Below, one piece after another: positions 50,587 to 59,415 of a DNA stretch of 64,000 nt. Position numbers and translations under genes: made by a program. Position 1 is the stretch's first letter, and every line of letters begins with the position of its first letter. The notes under the pieces were generated by a model that searched no databases, had not been told where the DNA came from, and saw only the letters and a list, made by a program, of their open reading frames with translations. The stretch comes from Candidatus Omnitrophota bacterium (GTDB lineage Bacteria; Ratteibacteria; UBA8468; B48-G9; JAFGKM01): the NCBI GenBank assembly GCA_023819375.1, contig JAMWDI010000005.1, forward strand, positions 136,423 through 200,422, read 5' to 3'.

Positions 50587-51723
50587 ATGAAAGTAAGTAT
50601 TAATAGTAGTGTTTTAAACATTGGATTGGATTATATAAGTGAAGTTTTACCTTCAAAACCATCAATGGCTATTTGTGGTGGTATACATATTGAAGGAAAA
50701 GAAAACTATATAAATTTAATTTCTACAGACCTTGAAAATACAATGAAAATTTCAATTGAAAATGAAATAGAAGAAAAAGGAGAAGTAGTTGTTCCAGGAA
50801 AACAATTTATTTCTCTTTTAAAACAGTTTAAAGATGAAAAAATTGAAATAGAAAGAAAAGAAAAATTTGTGAATGTTATAGGTAAGCAATCTCAATATTC
50901 TTTTTTAGAAATGGAAGTGGAAGAATTTCCTAAATTCCCCAAAATTACTCCAGAGGTTAGTTTTAAAATTAAAGGTGAAATTTTAAAAGAAGGACTTAAG
51001 AAAATAATTTTCTGTATTGATCCAGAGGAACCAAGACATCAGTTTAGAGGTGGGCTTATTGATATAAAGGAAAAAAATATAAATATGGTTGGCACAGATA
51101 CAAGAAGGTTATCTCTTTTTATACTTTCTAATGAACAGATTAAAAAACAAATCAAAATATTACTTTCTTATAATTTAATGAAGAAATTAATAAATATTTT
51201 AAATGAAGAAGAAGTAGAAATTTCAATAGGAAAAAACAACGTTTCTTTTCAAACATCTTTTACAAAAACTTTTGCTCCTAATAAAAGAATTACAGGAACT
51301 ATTTTATTTGTTTCACAATTACTTACAGGTGCTGAAGAATTTCCAGATTATGAAAAAGTAATACCTGATGTTAAAAAATCAAAAGTTGCAAAAATAAATT
51401 CAGACAATTTTCTTTTATCATTGAAAAGAATTTCTTTATTTACCTCAGAAAGGAACAATAGAGTTAAACTTGGTTTTAAAAAAGGCCTTCTTACTCTCTC
51501 TGCAACAGGAGATATAGGAGAGGCAAGAGAGCAGATTGATATTGAATATAATGATGAAGATATGGAAATTTTCTTCCCTCCTTCCTTTTTAACTGATTTT
51601 CTTGAGGTTATAAAAAAAGATGAGTTTATTTTTGCCTTTACTGCTTCTAATAAACCTGTTCTTATGAAACCAAATGAAGAAGAAAACTTTTTGTATGTTT
51701 GTATGCCTTTGAAAGGTGAATAA
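50587..51723 (+). CDS. dnaN: DNA polymerase III beta sliding clamp
   Basis: The 378-residue product follows dnaA and has three similar domains of about 120 residues, the ring-clamp plan. Recognisable parts are the start MKVSINSSVLNIGLDYISEVLPSKPSM, VVPGKQFISLLKQF, HQFRGGLIDIKEKNINMVGTDTRRLSLF in domain II, and the C-terminal KPVLMKPNEEENFLYVCMPLKGE (PxxxxP/MPL ending). It encircles DNA and tethers Pol III. Its stop is close to the dciA-like start (51725). Confidence 0.97.
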   Translation: MKVSINSSVLNIGLDYISEVLPSKPSMAICGGIHIEGKENYINLISTDLENTMKISIENEIEEKGEVVVPGKQFISLLKQFKDEKIEIERKEKFVNVIGKQSQYSFLEMEVEEFPKFPKITPEVSFKIKGEILKEGLKKIIFCIDPEEPRHQFRGGLIDIKEKNINMVGTDTRRLSLFILSNEQIKKQIKILLSYNLMKKLINILNEEEVEISIGKNNVSFQTSFTKTFAPNKRITGTILFVSQLLTGAEEFPDYEKVIPDVKKSKVAKINSDNFLLSLKRISLFTSERNNRVKLGFKKGLLTLSATGDIGEAREQIDIEYNDEDMEIFFPPSFLTDFLEVIKKDEFIFAFTASNKPVLMKPNEEENFLYVCMPLKGE

Positions 51724-51724
51724 C

Positions 51725-52009
51725 ATGGGAGAAATAGAAAGAATAGATAAAATTTTAAAAAATGTTTTAAATGGAATAGGTATAGAATTTGAAAAAAACA
51801 GAAATCTGGATATTTCTGTAGTATGGCCAAGAATTCTTGATGAAAAAATAAGAGGTAAAAGTTATGTTCTTTTTGATAAAAATGGATATCTATATGTTAA
51901 AGTTGAAAGTAGTTGCTGTCTTTCATGGTTAAGAATAAATAAGAAACAAATTATAAATAAACTTAAAGAAATGGGTTTCAAGTATAAGGATATAAAATTT
52001 TTAATTTAA
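51725..52009 (+). CDS. DUF721/DciA-like protein
   Basis: I take ATG 51725 as start; a GTG at 51716 would add three residues read from the dnaN end. The 94-residue product, with RIDKILKNVLNGIGIEFEKNRNLDISVVWPRILDEKIRGKSYV, LYVKVESSCCLSWLRINKKQIINKLKEMG, has the DUF721 pattern (VWxxIVG-like, LxVxVxSSxWxxELR-like). DUF721 includes DciA, the ancestral loader of the DnaB helicase. Genome position after dnaA-dnaN supports a replication role. recF, which usually sits between, is absent. Confidence 0.8.
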   Translation: MGEIERIDKILKNVLNGIGIEFEKNRNLDISVVWPRILDEKIRGKSYVLFDKNGYLYVKVESSCCLSWLRINKKQIINKLKEMGFKYKDIKFLI

Positions 52010-52021
52010 AAGGGGGTTTTA

Positions 52022-52897
52022 ATGTTTAAAGGTGCTATTGTTGCAATTGTAACACCAATAAAAAATGATAGGATTGATTTTCCTGCATATGAAAAACTTT
52101 TGGATTTTCAAATGAAAAATAAGACCAATGGTATTCTAACAGCAGGATGTACTGGAGAACCTGCAACGTTGAGTTTTGAAGAACATAAGGAATTGATAAA
52201 ATTTACAGTTGAATACGTAAACAAAAAAATTCCTGTAATTGCAGGAACAGGGTCTAATAATACAAAGGAAGCAATTGAATTAACTGAATATGCTGAAAAA
52301 GTTGGTGCAGATGCTGCTCTTCTTATAACTCCATACTATAATAAACCAACACAAAGAGGTCTTTATCTTCATTACAAAGAAGTTGCAAAAGCAGTTTCCA
52401 TCCCTTTAATTCTTTATAATGTTCCTTCAAGGACAGGAATTTCAATTGCTCCTGAAACGGTGGCAGAACTATCAGAAATAAAAAATATCGTAGGAATAAA
52501 AGAGGCAAGTGGTTCTTTAGATCAAGTTAGTAAAATTCTTTCCTTGATTAAAAGAGAAGATTTTGTAGTACTTTCAGGAGATGATTCTTTAACATTACCT
52601 ATAATTGCTGTTGGTGGGAAAGGGGTTGTTTCTGTTGCTTCAAATATAGTTCCTTTAGAAATTTCTCAAATGGTAGAATTTGCTTTAAATGAGAATTTTA
52701 ATGAAGCAAGAAAAATCCATTTGAAACTCTTTCCTCTCTTTAAAATTTTATTTATTGAAACTAATCCTATACCAGTAAAGACATGTCTTTCTTTAATGGG
52801 TTTGATAAGCCCTGAATGGAGACTTCCATTATGTGGGCCAAGCGAAGAAAGCCTTGAAAAAATTAAAAAAACATTAAAGGAGTTTAATCTTATATGA
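52022..52897 (+). CDS. dapA: 4-hydroxy-tetrahydrodipicolinate synthase
   Basis: The 291-residue product contains TAGCTGEPATLSFEEHKEL, ALLITPYYNKPTQRGLYLHY (catalytic Tyr), LILYNVPSRTG and GIKEASGSLDQ with the Schiff-base Lys. It condenses pyruvate with aspartate semialdehyde in lysine/meso-diaminopimelate synthesis. AAAGGGGG precedes the ATG. accD begins 4 bp inside its 3' end (ATGA), so the genes are coupled. Confidence 0.97.
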   Translation: MFKGAIVAIVTPIKNDRIDFPAYEKLLDFQMKNKTNGILTAGCTGEPATLSFEEHKELIKFTVEYVNKKIPVIAGTGSNNTKEAIELTEYAEKVGADAALLITPYYNKPTQRGLYLHYKEVAKAVSIPLILYNVPSRTGISIAPETVAELSEIKNIVGIKEASGSLDQVSKILSLIKREDFVVLSGDDSLTLPIIAVGGKGVVSVASNIVPLEISQMVEFALNENFNEARKIHLKLFPLFKILFIETNPIPVKTCLSLMGLISPEWRLPLCGPSEESLEKIKKTLKEFNLI

Positions 52898-53736
52898 TTT
52901 TTAAAAGAAAAAAATATATTGAATTAACTCCGAAAGAAAAAGTAGATATAAAAAAGGAAATCTGGATTAAATGTGATGGCTGTGGGAAACTACTTTATAC
53001 AAAAAAACTTGAAGAAAATTTAAAGGTATGTCCTGAATGTTCTTATCATTTTAGAATGACAGCAGAAGAAAGAATAAAATCATTAATTGACGAAGGTACT
53101 TTTGTAGAGAAGTGGAGAAATCTTGAAACGTGTGACCCATTAAATTTTGTTGGGGTAAAATCCTATAAAGAAAAACTTCAAGAAGATATGAAGAAGACCG
53201 GTATGAAAGAAGCGATAGTAGTAGGGACTGGGAAAATAGGAGGATTTCCTGTATCTTTAAGTGTTCTTGATGCTCATTTTATTATGGGTAGTATGGGTTC
53301 TGTGGTTGGGGAGAAGTTTTCAAGAATTTGTGAATTTTCAATTGAAGTAGGATTGCCATTGATTTCAATTTCTGGTGGCGGAGGAGGAGCCCGAATGTAT
53401 GAAGGTGTGATTTCATTGATGCAGATGGCAAAAACTGCTTCTTCTGTTGGAAAATTAAAAAAAGCAGGGATTTTATATATTTCTATTTTAACTGATCCTA
53501 CAATGGGTGGAGTTGCAGCAAGTTTTGCTTTTCTTGGAGATATAATAATAGCAGAACCAAAAGCACTTATAGGTTTTGCAGGACCAAGAGTAATAGAACA
53601 AACAATAAGACAGAAACTTCCACATGGATTTCAATCTGCAGAATTTCTTTATGAAAGGGGATTGATAGATATGGTTGTTGACAGAAGAGATCTTAAAGAG
53701 ATAATAACAAAAATTTTGCGTATCTTCCACACATGA
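52894..53736 (+). CDS. accD: Acetyl-CoA carboxylase carboxyltransferase beta subunit
   Basis: The 280-residue product has the N-terminal zinc ribbon C-DG-C...C-PE-C (residues about 29-50), then FVEKWRNLETCDPLNFVGVKSYKEKL, SISGGGGGARMYEGVISLMQM and IGFAGPRVIEQTIRQKLPHGFQSAEFL, matching AccD. It works with AccA to move carboxyl from biotin to acetyl-CoA for fatty-acid synthesis. accA is not in the window. Start and stop overlap neighbours by ATGA. Confidence 0.97.
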   Translation: MIFKRKKYIELTPKEKVDIKKEIWIKCDGCGKLLYTKKLEENLKVCPECSYHFRMTAEERIKSLIDEGTFVEKWRNLETCDPLNFVGVKSYKEKLQEDMKKTGMKEAIVVGTGKIGGFPVSLSVLDAHFIMGSMGSVVGEKFSRICEFSIEVGLPLISISGGGGGARMYEGVISLMQMAKTASSVGKLKKAGILYISILTDPTMGGVAASFAFLGDIIIAEPKALIGFAGPRVIEQTIRQKLPHGFQSAEFLYERGLIDMVVDRRDLKEIITKILRIFHT

Positions 53737-54998
53737 AGAAACCCTCCTCTTTAGATTTCCTTAATTCTCTTAGTGATTTTGGGATAAAACTTGGTCTTGA
53801 TAAAACAATTTATTATCTTGAGAAAATGGGGAATCCCCATTTTAAATATCCATCAATACTCGTTGCAGGGACCAATGGGAAAGGTTCTGTCTGTAAATCT
53901 GTAAGTAAGGTTTTACAGATTGCTGGATATAAAGTTGGACTTTATACAAGTCCTCATTTGATAGATGTAAGGGAAAGAATAAAAATAAATGATGTGGAAA
54001 TTCCAGAAAGTATATTTTTAGAAAAAATAAAAATTTTAAAAAAAATTATAGAAAAACAACCTATCCATCTATATCCAACATATTTTGAAGCATTAACTGT
54101 AATCGCCTTTTTGTATTTTGCAGAAGAAAAGATTGATATTCTTGTCTGTGAAGTAGGAATGGGTGGAAGATTTGATGCTACAAATGTTTTGCCTTCTTTT
54201 ATAAATGTTATAACAAAAATAGGTCTTGATCATACTGAATTTCTTGGGAAAACATACAAGGAAATAGCAAATGAAAAATCTGGAATAATAAAGGAAAATA
54301 CTGTTGTAATTTCTGCAAAACAGAAGAAAGAAGCATATGAAGTTATTAAAAAGAAAGTAAAAGATAAGAACAGTAAACTTTTAGTATATGGAGAAGATTT
54401 TAATGGAGAAATTTTAAAATTGTCGCCAGAAGGGATGATTTTTAATTTTTATGGAAAGGAAAAATTCAGAAATTTGCAAACAGATCTTATTGGATTACAT
54501 CAAATTGAAAATCTTTCTATAGGAATAGAAACTTTACTTGTTTTGAAAGAAAAAGGATATAAAATAAAAGAGGGAGATATAAGAAAAGGACTTTCACAGA
54601 TAAACTGGAAGGCGAGATTTCAAATATTGCAGAAAGATCCTTATATAATTCTTGATGGGGCTCATAATCCTGATGGAGTAAGAATTTTAATGAAAAATTT
54701 GAAAACAATTTTTCCAGATAAAAAATTTTCATTTCTTGTAGGTATTTTAAAAGATAAGGATTATAAAGGTATGATAAAAATTTTCGAGAAATATACAGAT
54801 AAAATAATTTTTACAAAACCAAACTCAGAGAGGGCTGTTGAACCAACAATACTTTTGAATTATGTTAAGAATAAAAAAAAGGTTGAAGTAATTAACAATC
54901 CTAAAGAAGCATATGAATATATTAAAAAAACAAAGGAAAACTGGCTTATTTTTGGATCTCTTTATCTTGCATCAGATATTCTTTCTATCAATGTTTAA
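53733..54998 (+). CDS. folC: Folylpolyglutamate/dihydrofolate synthase
   Basis: The 421-residue product has the Mur-ligase-like ATP site AGTNGKGSVCKSVSKV, YTSPHLIDVRERI, CEVGMGGRFDATNVL, ITKIGLDHTEFLG and the C-terminal LDGAHNPDGVRIL. It adds glutamate to folates and may also make dihydrofolate from dihydropteroate. Start overlaps accD stop (ATGA). It ends the plus-strand dapA-accD-folC run, convergent with the barrel gene at 55002. Confidence 0.96.
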   Translation: MKKPSSLDFLNSLSDFGIKLGLDKTIYYLEKMGNPHFKYPSILVAGTNGKGSVCKSVSKVLQIAGYKVGLYTSPHLIDVRERIKINDVEIPESIFLEKIKILKKIIEKQPIHLYPTYFEALTVIAFLYFAEEKIDILVCEVGMGGRFDATNVLPSFINVITKIGLDHTEFLGKTYKEIANEKSGIIKENTVVISAKQKKEAYEVIKKKVKDKNSKLLVYGEDFNGEILKLSPEGMIFNFYGKEKFRNLQTDLIGLHQIENLSIGIETLLVLKEKGYKIKEGDIRKGLSQINWKARFQILQKDPYIILDGAHNPDGVRILMKNLKTIFPDKKFSFLVGILKDKDYKGMIKIFEKYTDKIIFTKPNSERAVEPTILLNYVKNKKKVEVINNPKEAYEYIKKTKENWLIFGSLYLASDILSINV

Positions 54999-55001
54999 AT
55001 T

Positions 55002-56405
55002 TTAAAATTTAATCCAAAACAAAAATTTCCTTTTTTCCCCAGGGTAATAAGGTGCTATTTCATAATTTTTATTTAAAACATTATAAATTCCAAGACCGAA
55101 TTCAATATTTTTCTTATAAGCAATTTCAAGATTTAATAAGTTGAATTCATTTGTTTCTTTTACATTGAATCTTCTTTTTCCTGTAAAAGTGTTGTAAAAT
55201 TTAAATGAAAAATCTTTGTATTTACAATCAAAACCTAAAAGAAATTTCTCTGTTGGTAGATACATTATTTCCCTATAAAAAATATTTTTTTCTAAATTAA
55301 AAACAAAACTTAAATTTTCAGAAATAGGAAAATTGGAATTTAAAATAAAAGATGTTTTTTGAAACTGGGTTTTCTCTGGAATATATAAAAAGGACAAATC
55401 ATCATATTCCCAAAGGTATATGTTATTATATGAATGGGAAACTTCTAAAAATAAATTTTGAAAATTAAATTTAAGACCACCTTTATATTTTATTTCCGGT
55501 GAAAATTTTTCTTCTTTTATTGTTTTCCAGTTATCTGTAATTAAATCTTTCCATAAATCTGGATTTCCATAATTGGATTCAAGAAAAATTGAAAAATTAT
55601 TATTCACATTATAAAAAAATTCAGGTAAAAATTTTATTCCATAATCGTTATAGAGTTTAAGGGAAAATTTACACAAAAAATTATCTCTGGAAAAAATTAA
55701 TGAGGGAGAAAAGCCAAATATGGAATTTGAATTTTTTGAAATCTGTCCTTCAAAGTTTAAAAGAACTTTAATATAATCCAGATTTTTTTCTATATTTAAA
55801 TTCAAAAAATTAGTTAATTTTTCTTCTATAGAATAGTAATTATGGGAAAAATTAAGGCAAAAATTTTCAAGTTTATGACTATATAGCCAATTTACTGAAA
55901 GAAAATCTCTTTTAAGAGATAAAGGATTAATTTCTGGCCCAGGGAGGCTCATTTCTCCAAATTGTAAATCAATATTTAAAATTTTATTTTCCTTTTCAAA
56001 AAAACCTTTTAATTCATAATTCAAAATTTCGCTATTTTTCCTATAGTTTTCTGTATGAAAAAAAGAGAGGGTAAAATTTACAAATTTTTCAATTAGATCT
56101 AAATCCATTTTTTTTGTTGAAAAACTGCCAGTTTTTATTGTTAAATAAACATTTTTCTTTTTTTCTTCTTTTGCAGGTTGTTTTTTTTCAATCTCTACCC
56201 TTTCTTCTTTTTTTTCTATAATTGGCTCTTCAAATTTAATTTCTGGTAGTTCTGGTAATATTAGTTTTTCAAAATAAGATGGAAATATATCAAAAATTTT
56301 TGTTTTTATTTCTTTTAAACTTTTAGCTTCTATTTCTTCAAATATATTTATTTCTTGGGAAAAACAGAGGTTTTTTATAAGAAAAAAAAGAATAAAAAAT
56401 TTCAA
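55002..56405 (-). CDS. Outer-membrane beta-barrel-like protein, possibly TonB-receptor-like
   Basis: I place the start at TTG 56405, whose TTGA overlaps the TPR gene's stop and gives a clean signal peptide (KFFILFFLIKNLCFSQE). The 467-residue product then has a Glu/Lys-rich linker (about 60-85) and a long series of alternating strands such as LNIDLQFGEM, KVLLNFEGQIS, KGGLKFNFQNLFLEVSHSYNNIY ending in ...KRKFLFWIKF, an aromatic-terminal barrel signal. EFGLGIYNVLNKNYEIAPYYPGEKRKF resembles the last strands of TonB-dependent receptors ('NLFDKxY'). No plug domain is obvious. Probably exported with the TPR lipoprotein-like partner. Confidence 0.7.
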   Translation of the reverse strand: MKFFILFFLIKNLCFSQEINIFEEIEAKSLKEIKTKIFDIFPSYFEKLILPELPEIKFEEPIIEKKEERVEIEKKQPAKEEKKKNVYLTIKTGSFSTKKMDLDLIEKFVNFTLSFFHTENYRKNSEILNYELKGFFEKENKILNIDLQFGEMSLPGPEINPLSLKRDFLSVNWLYSHKLENFCLNFSHNYYSIEEKLTNFLNLNIEKNLDYIKVLLNFEGQISKNSNSIFGFSPSLIFSRDNFLCKFSLKLYNDYGIKFLPEFFYNVNNNFSIFLESNYGNPDLWKDLITDNWKTIKEEKFSPEIKYKGGLKFNFQNLFLEVSHSYNNIYLWEYDDLSFLYIPEKTQFQKTSFILNSNFPISENLSFVFNLEKNIFYREIMYLPTEKFLLGFDCKYKDFSFKFYNTFTGKRRFNVKETNEFNLLNLEIAYKKNIEFGLGIYNVLNKNYEIAPYYPGEKRKFLFWIKF

Positions 56406-58036
56406 TTTTTTAATTCTTTCAACGAGTTTTCTGCTAATTCTTTCCATTCTTTAAATTGAGGATATAAACTTATAATTTCTATAAACTTTTCTTTTGCTTT
56501 TTCATAATCCTTTTTCTTTTTATATATATCGCCCAGATAGAATGTTATCTCTACTTTAAGAGAAGAATCATCAATTTTTAAATCTTTAAATATCTTTTCC
56601 GCCTTTTCATATTCACCTTTCAGATAATATATTTTCCCAAGATAAAAATCAAACTTATCATTTTTCTTTTTTTCCAATAATTTTTTTGCATACTTTTCTC
56701 CTTCTTCAAATTTTTTCCTTTTTATAAGTATTTCAAGTAAATAAATACAGGAATCTTCAAAATAGATTGAGTTTTCTTTTTCAACTAATTCCTTAAAAAC
56801 CTCTTCTGCTTCTTTAAATTGATTTTCTTGATATAGTTTTTTCCCTTTTAAAAATAAAATTTGTGGTAGAAATTCACTTTCAGGATAGAGATTTTTTAAG
56901 GTATCCCAATATTTGAAAGATTCATTGAAATTTTTTTTAAGGTAGTAAATGTAACCCAGAAAAAACAAACTTTTTTCCTTAATGAGAGGATTTTCATTTG
57001 AAATTAAAAGCGTTTTTTGTAAAAACTGGATAGAATTTTCAAAGTTTCTTTTATTAAAATTTACAATTCCCAATTTAAAATATATTTCAGAAATTTCTTT
57101 TTTTTCAGGAAACTCTTTCAAAATTTCATTTAAAGTGTTTTCTGCTGTGTCCCAGTTTTCAAGTAAGATATAAATTCCAGCGAGTTCATTTAATTTATTA
57201 AATTTAAGATCTTCATTCAGGGGTTTTATATTTTTTAAAATTTCTTCTGCTTTTTTAAAATTGCCTTTCCTTTTTTCTATCATTGCGGTTTGAAATTTTG
57301 CCCATTCAGAAAAAATGTTATCTTTTTCAACAATCAGTTCTTTATAATATTTTTCTGCTTTTTCATACTCACCAAGATTAAAATAACAATCACCAGTTTT
57401 AAGTTTACTATCAAAAAACATTTCTTCTTCTCCAAAGTAAATTACTTTTTCAAAATAAGAAAGAGCCTCTTTAAAATTGTTTTTTTCAAATTCAATAAGT
57501 CCAAGATAATAATTTGTCCAAGAGAGAATATTTTTTTCTTTAAATTCTTCAAGTATAAAATTAAAAATATATTTTGCTTCTAAAAAATTTTTGTTTTTAA
57601 AATGAAATATTCCCTTTTGCAAAAAGTAATTTCCTATCTGTTTTTCTAATTCTTCTGTTTTGCCAAATTTTGTTTTATAATCTTTATAATATTTTAAAGA
57701 TTGTTGAGTTTCATCTATTTTAAGGCAGGTAATTATTAAAAACGTGTAAGTATCTTTAATATATGGTGACAGGGGAAACTGCAAGAGTATAATTTCAAAT
57801 TTTTCTTTTGCTTCTTTGTATTTTTCAAGTTTTAAAAGGTTATATCCATATATTAAAAAGGCTAAATCCAAAAATTCCTTCTCATTTCTTGCAATATATT
57901 CTTCTAGATACTTATTTGACAGTTCATAAAAACCCTTTTCAGAAGAATTAATTGCAAGTTTTAAATAATCTCTTGCAGTTTCCCCTATCAGCCAGAACGT
58001 TAGGAGAAGAAACAGTAGTAGTTGTTTTTTAAGCAT
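56402..58036 (-). CDS. Secreted TPR-repeat protein
   Basis: The 544-residue product has a signal peptide (1-20, LLLFLLLTFWLIGET) and some 14 tandem tetratricopeptide repeats, recognisable as YxxGxxxFxxxxYExAxxxFxxxL (for example YNLLKLEKYKEAKEKFEIIL, FNLGEYEKAEKYYKELIVE, YYLKGEYEKAEKIFKDL). TPRs bind protein partners; a periplasmic location suggests an outer-membrane or envelope scaffold like YbgF/BamD-type helpers. It overlaps the barrel gene by 4 bp, implying a functional pair. Confidence 0.88.
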   Translation of the reverse strand: MLKKQLLLFLLLTFWLIGETARDYLKLAINSSEKGFYELSNKYLEEYIARNEKEFLDLAFLIYGYNLLKLEKYKEAKEKFEIILLQFPLSPYIKDTYTFLIITCLKIDETQQSLKYYKDYKTKFGKTEELEKQIGNYFLQKGIFHFKNKNFLEAKYIFNFILEEFKEKNILSWTNYYLGLIEFEKNNFKEALSYFEKVIYFGEEEMFFDSKLKTGDCYFNLGEYEKAEKYYKELIVEKDNIFSEWAKFQTAMIEKRKGNFKKAEEILKNIKPLNEDLKFNKLNELAGIYILLENWDTAENTLNEILKEFPEKKEISEIYFKLGIVNFNKRNFENSIQFLQKTLLISNENPLIKEKSLFFLGYIYYLKKNFNESFKYWDTLKNLYPESEFLPQILFLKGKKLYQENQFKEAEEVFKELVEKENSIYFEDSCIYLLEILIKRKKFEEGEKYAKKLLEKKKNDKFDFYLGKIYYLKGEYEKAEKIFKDLKIDDSSLKVEITFYLGDIYKKKKDYEKAKEKFIEIISLYPQFKEWKELAENSLKELKN

Positions 58037-58049
58037 TTAAAAGTTTGCT

Positions 58050-58256
58050 TTATAATTTTACTACATTAATCGCTTGAAGCCCTTTTTCCCTTTTTACAAC
58101 TTCAAATTCAACTGTATCGCCTTCATTTAAGGTTTTATAACCTTGGCCAACAATTGAACTGTAATGGACAAACACATCTTCTCCATTCTCTCTTTCAATG
58201 AAGCCAAAACCCTTTTTGTTGTTAAACCACTTTACTTTTCCTTTTTCTTTTGCCAC
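58050..58256 (-). CDS. Cold-shock domain protein
   Basis: The 68-residue product reads [31 protein letters not shown], with RNP1 (KGFGFI) and RNP2 (VFVHY) of the cold-shock domain. It binds single-stranded RNA/DNA and acts as an RNA chaperone. The start is a GTG at 58256 with AGGAGGGG eight bases upstream; the nearby ATG (58262) is in another frame. The 159-bp gap upstream has no gene and could supply a leader, common for csp genes. Confidence 0.95.
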   Translation of the reverse strand: MAKEKGKVKWFNNKKGFGFIERENGEDVFVHYSSIVGQGYKTLNEGDTVEFEVVKREKGLQAINVVKL

Positions 58257-58415
58257 TTCTTCATCCCCTCCTTTCTTCTCCCAGAAAATTTAAAAAAATA
58301 TTTTTAAACTTCTGGGGTATTTTTATTTTAATTGGTAGGATTTAATCTCTCACTACCTTCAAATTTAACTTACCTTCTCTAAAATCCTCCTATTAACTAA
58401 TAAAAATATTCTTTT

Positions 58416-59255
58416 TTAATTTTCTCTTATTTTAAAAATTCTGTCAAATCTAAATTTCCTTTCCTCTTTTTTCAAAGTACAAAATGCTTTTAGATATTTT
58501 ACACCATTTTCTTCTATAATTTCAAGAGGTTTAATTTTTCTTTGTAAAATATCTCCCTTTTTATTTGAATAGGTTATAAAAATTTCCTTCCCATCTTTTA
58601 GTGCTTTTTCAATTTTTTCAACCTTACATTTTTTCTTTTCAAACTCAAAAGTTAATTTTTTTATAAAATTATTTTTAAACAGTCTGTAAAGATGGAGCAA
58701 ATTAAAACTCTTATAATTAGTGACTCTTTTTTTATAAAGGTTCTCACATAAAATTTTAAAGATTTCAAATGTCGCTTTAGCATCCTCCTCTGCTCTATGT
58801 TCTATATTTCTTTTAATTCCAAAATATTTTGTAAGATAATTTAAAGAATTTTTTTTAAATCTAAAAAATCTTTTTGCTATCCAGTAAGTATCAATTATTT
58901 TTATTTCAGGAAAATCAAGACCACATCTTTCAAATTCCTTTTCCAGAAAAGAGATATCAAAAGATGAATTATGGCATAAAATTATTTTTCCATTTATAAG
59001 ATTATAAATTACATCAATTCTATCTTTAAAATTTTTTTTGTCATAAACGTCTTCATTTCTAATACCACTTATAAAAGTTATCTCTTTTGGAATATCCCTT
59101 TCTGGATTTATTAATGTTGAAAAACTTTCATTTTCAACAATTTTGCCATTTTTTATTTTCAACAATGCAATTTCACAAATTCTATCATTTTCAGGATTAA
59201 GGCCTGTTGTTTCAGTATCCAGTGCAACGATTTCATTTATTTTAAATTTCATCAT
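58416..59255 (-). CDS. DnaQ-like 3'-5' exonuclease fused to a WYL domain
   Basis: The 279-residue product has an N-terminal DEDD exonuclease (residues about 1-180): ALDTETTGLNPENDRICEIALL, LCHNSSFDISFLEKEFERCG and RAEEDAKATFEIF hold the ExoI-III acidic and His residues. Residues about 205-279 match a WYL domain: GKEIFITYSNKKGDILQRKIKPLEIIEENGVKYLKAFC, with EERKFRFDRIFKI. The combination suggests a regulated nuclease in which WYL senses a ligand or single-stranded nucleic acid. Start overlaps the small YHS gene stop. Confidence 0.87.
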   Translation of the reverse strand: MMKFKINEIVALDTETTGLNPENDRICEIALLKIKNGKIVENESFSTLINPERDIPKEITFISGIRNEDVYDKKNFKDRIDVIYNLINGKIILCHNSSFDISFLEKEFERCGLDFPEIKIIDTYWIAKRFFRFKKNSLNYLTKYFGIKRNIEHRAEEDAKATFEIFKILCENLYKKRVTNYKSFNLLHLYRLFKNNFIKKLTFEFEKKKCKVEKIEKALKDGKEIFITYSNKKGDILQRKIKPLEIIEENGVKYLKAFCTLKKEERKFRFDRIFKIREN

Positions 59256-59413
59256 CCAACAAGTTTAATATATTTTTCAGGGTCTTTTTCAAACTTTTCT
59301 TTGCAAGAAGGGCTACAAAAATAATATATTTTCCCATCTTTTTCTACTAAATTTTTTGTTTCTTTTGAAAGCCATTTTCTACAAACAACATCTTTATATT
59401 TTTTCTTTACCAT
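59252..59413 (-). CDS. Small YHS-domain protein (53 residues)
   Basis: ATG at 59413 with AAGGAGATAGAT as RBS. The product is VKKKYKDVVCRKWLSKETKNLVEKDGKIYYFCSPSCKEKFEKDPEKYIKLVG split across the usual YHS fold: one early Cys and the late YYFCSPSCKEKFEKDPEKY, the typical Tyr-x-Phe-Cys-x2-x-Cys metal-binding end. YHS proteins bind metal ions, often in copper or heme-related systems. It lies between the PHP gene and the exonuclease-WYL gene with overlap to the latter. Confidence 0.82.
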   Translation of the reverse strand: MVKKKYKDVVCRKWLSKETKNLVEKDGKIYYFCSPSCKEKFEKDPEKYIKLVG

Positions 59414-59415
59414 AT

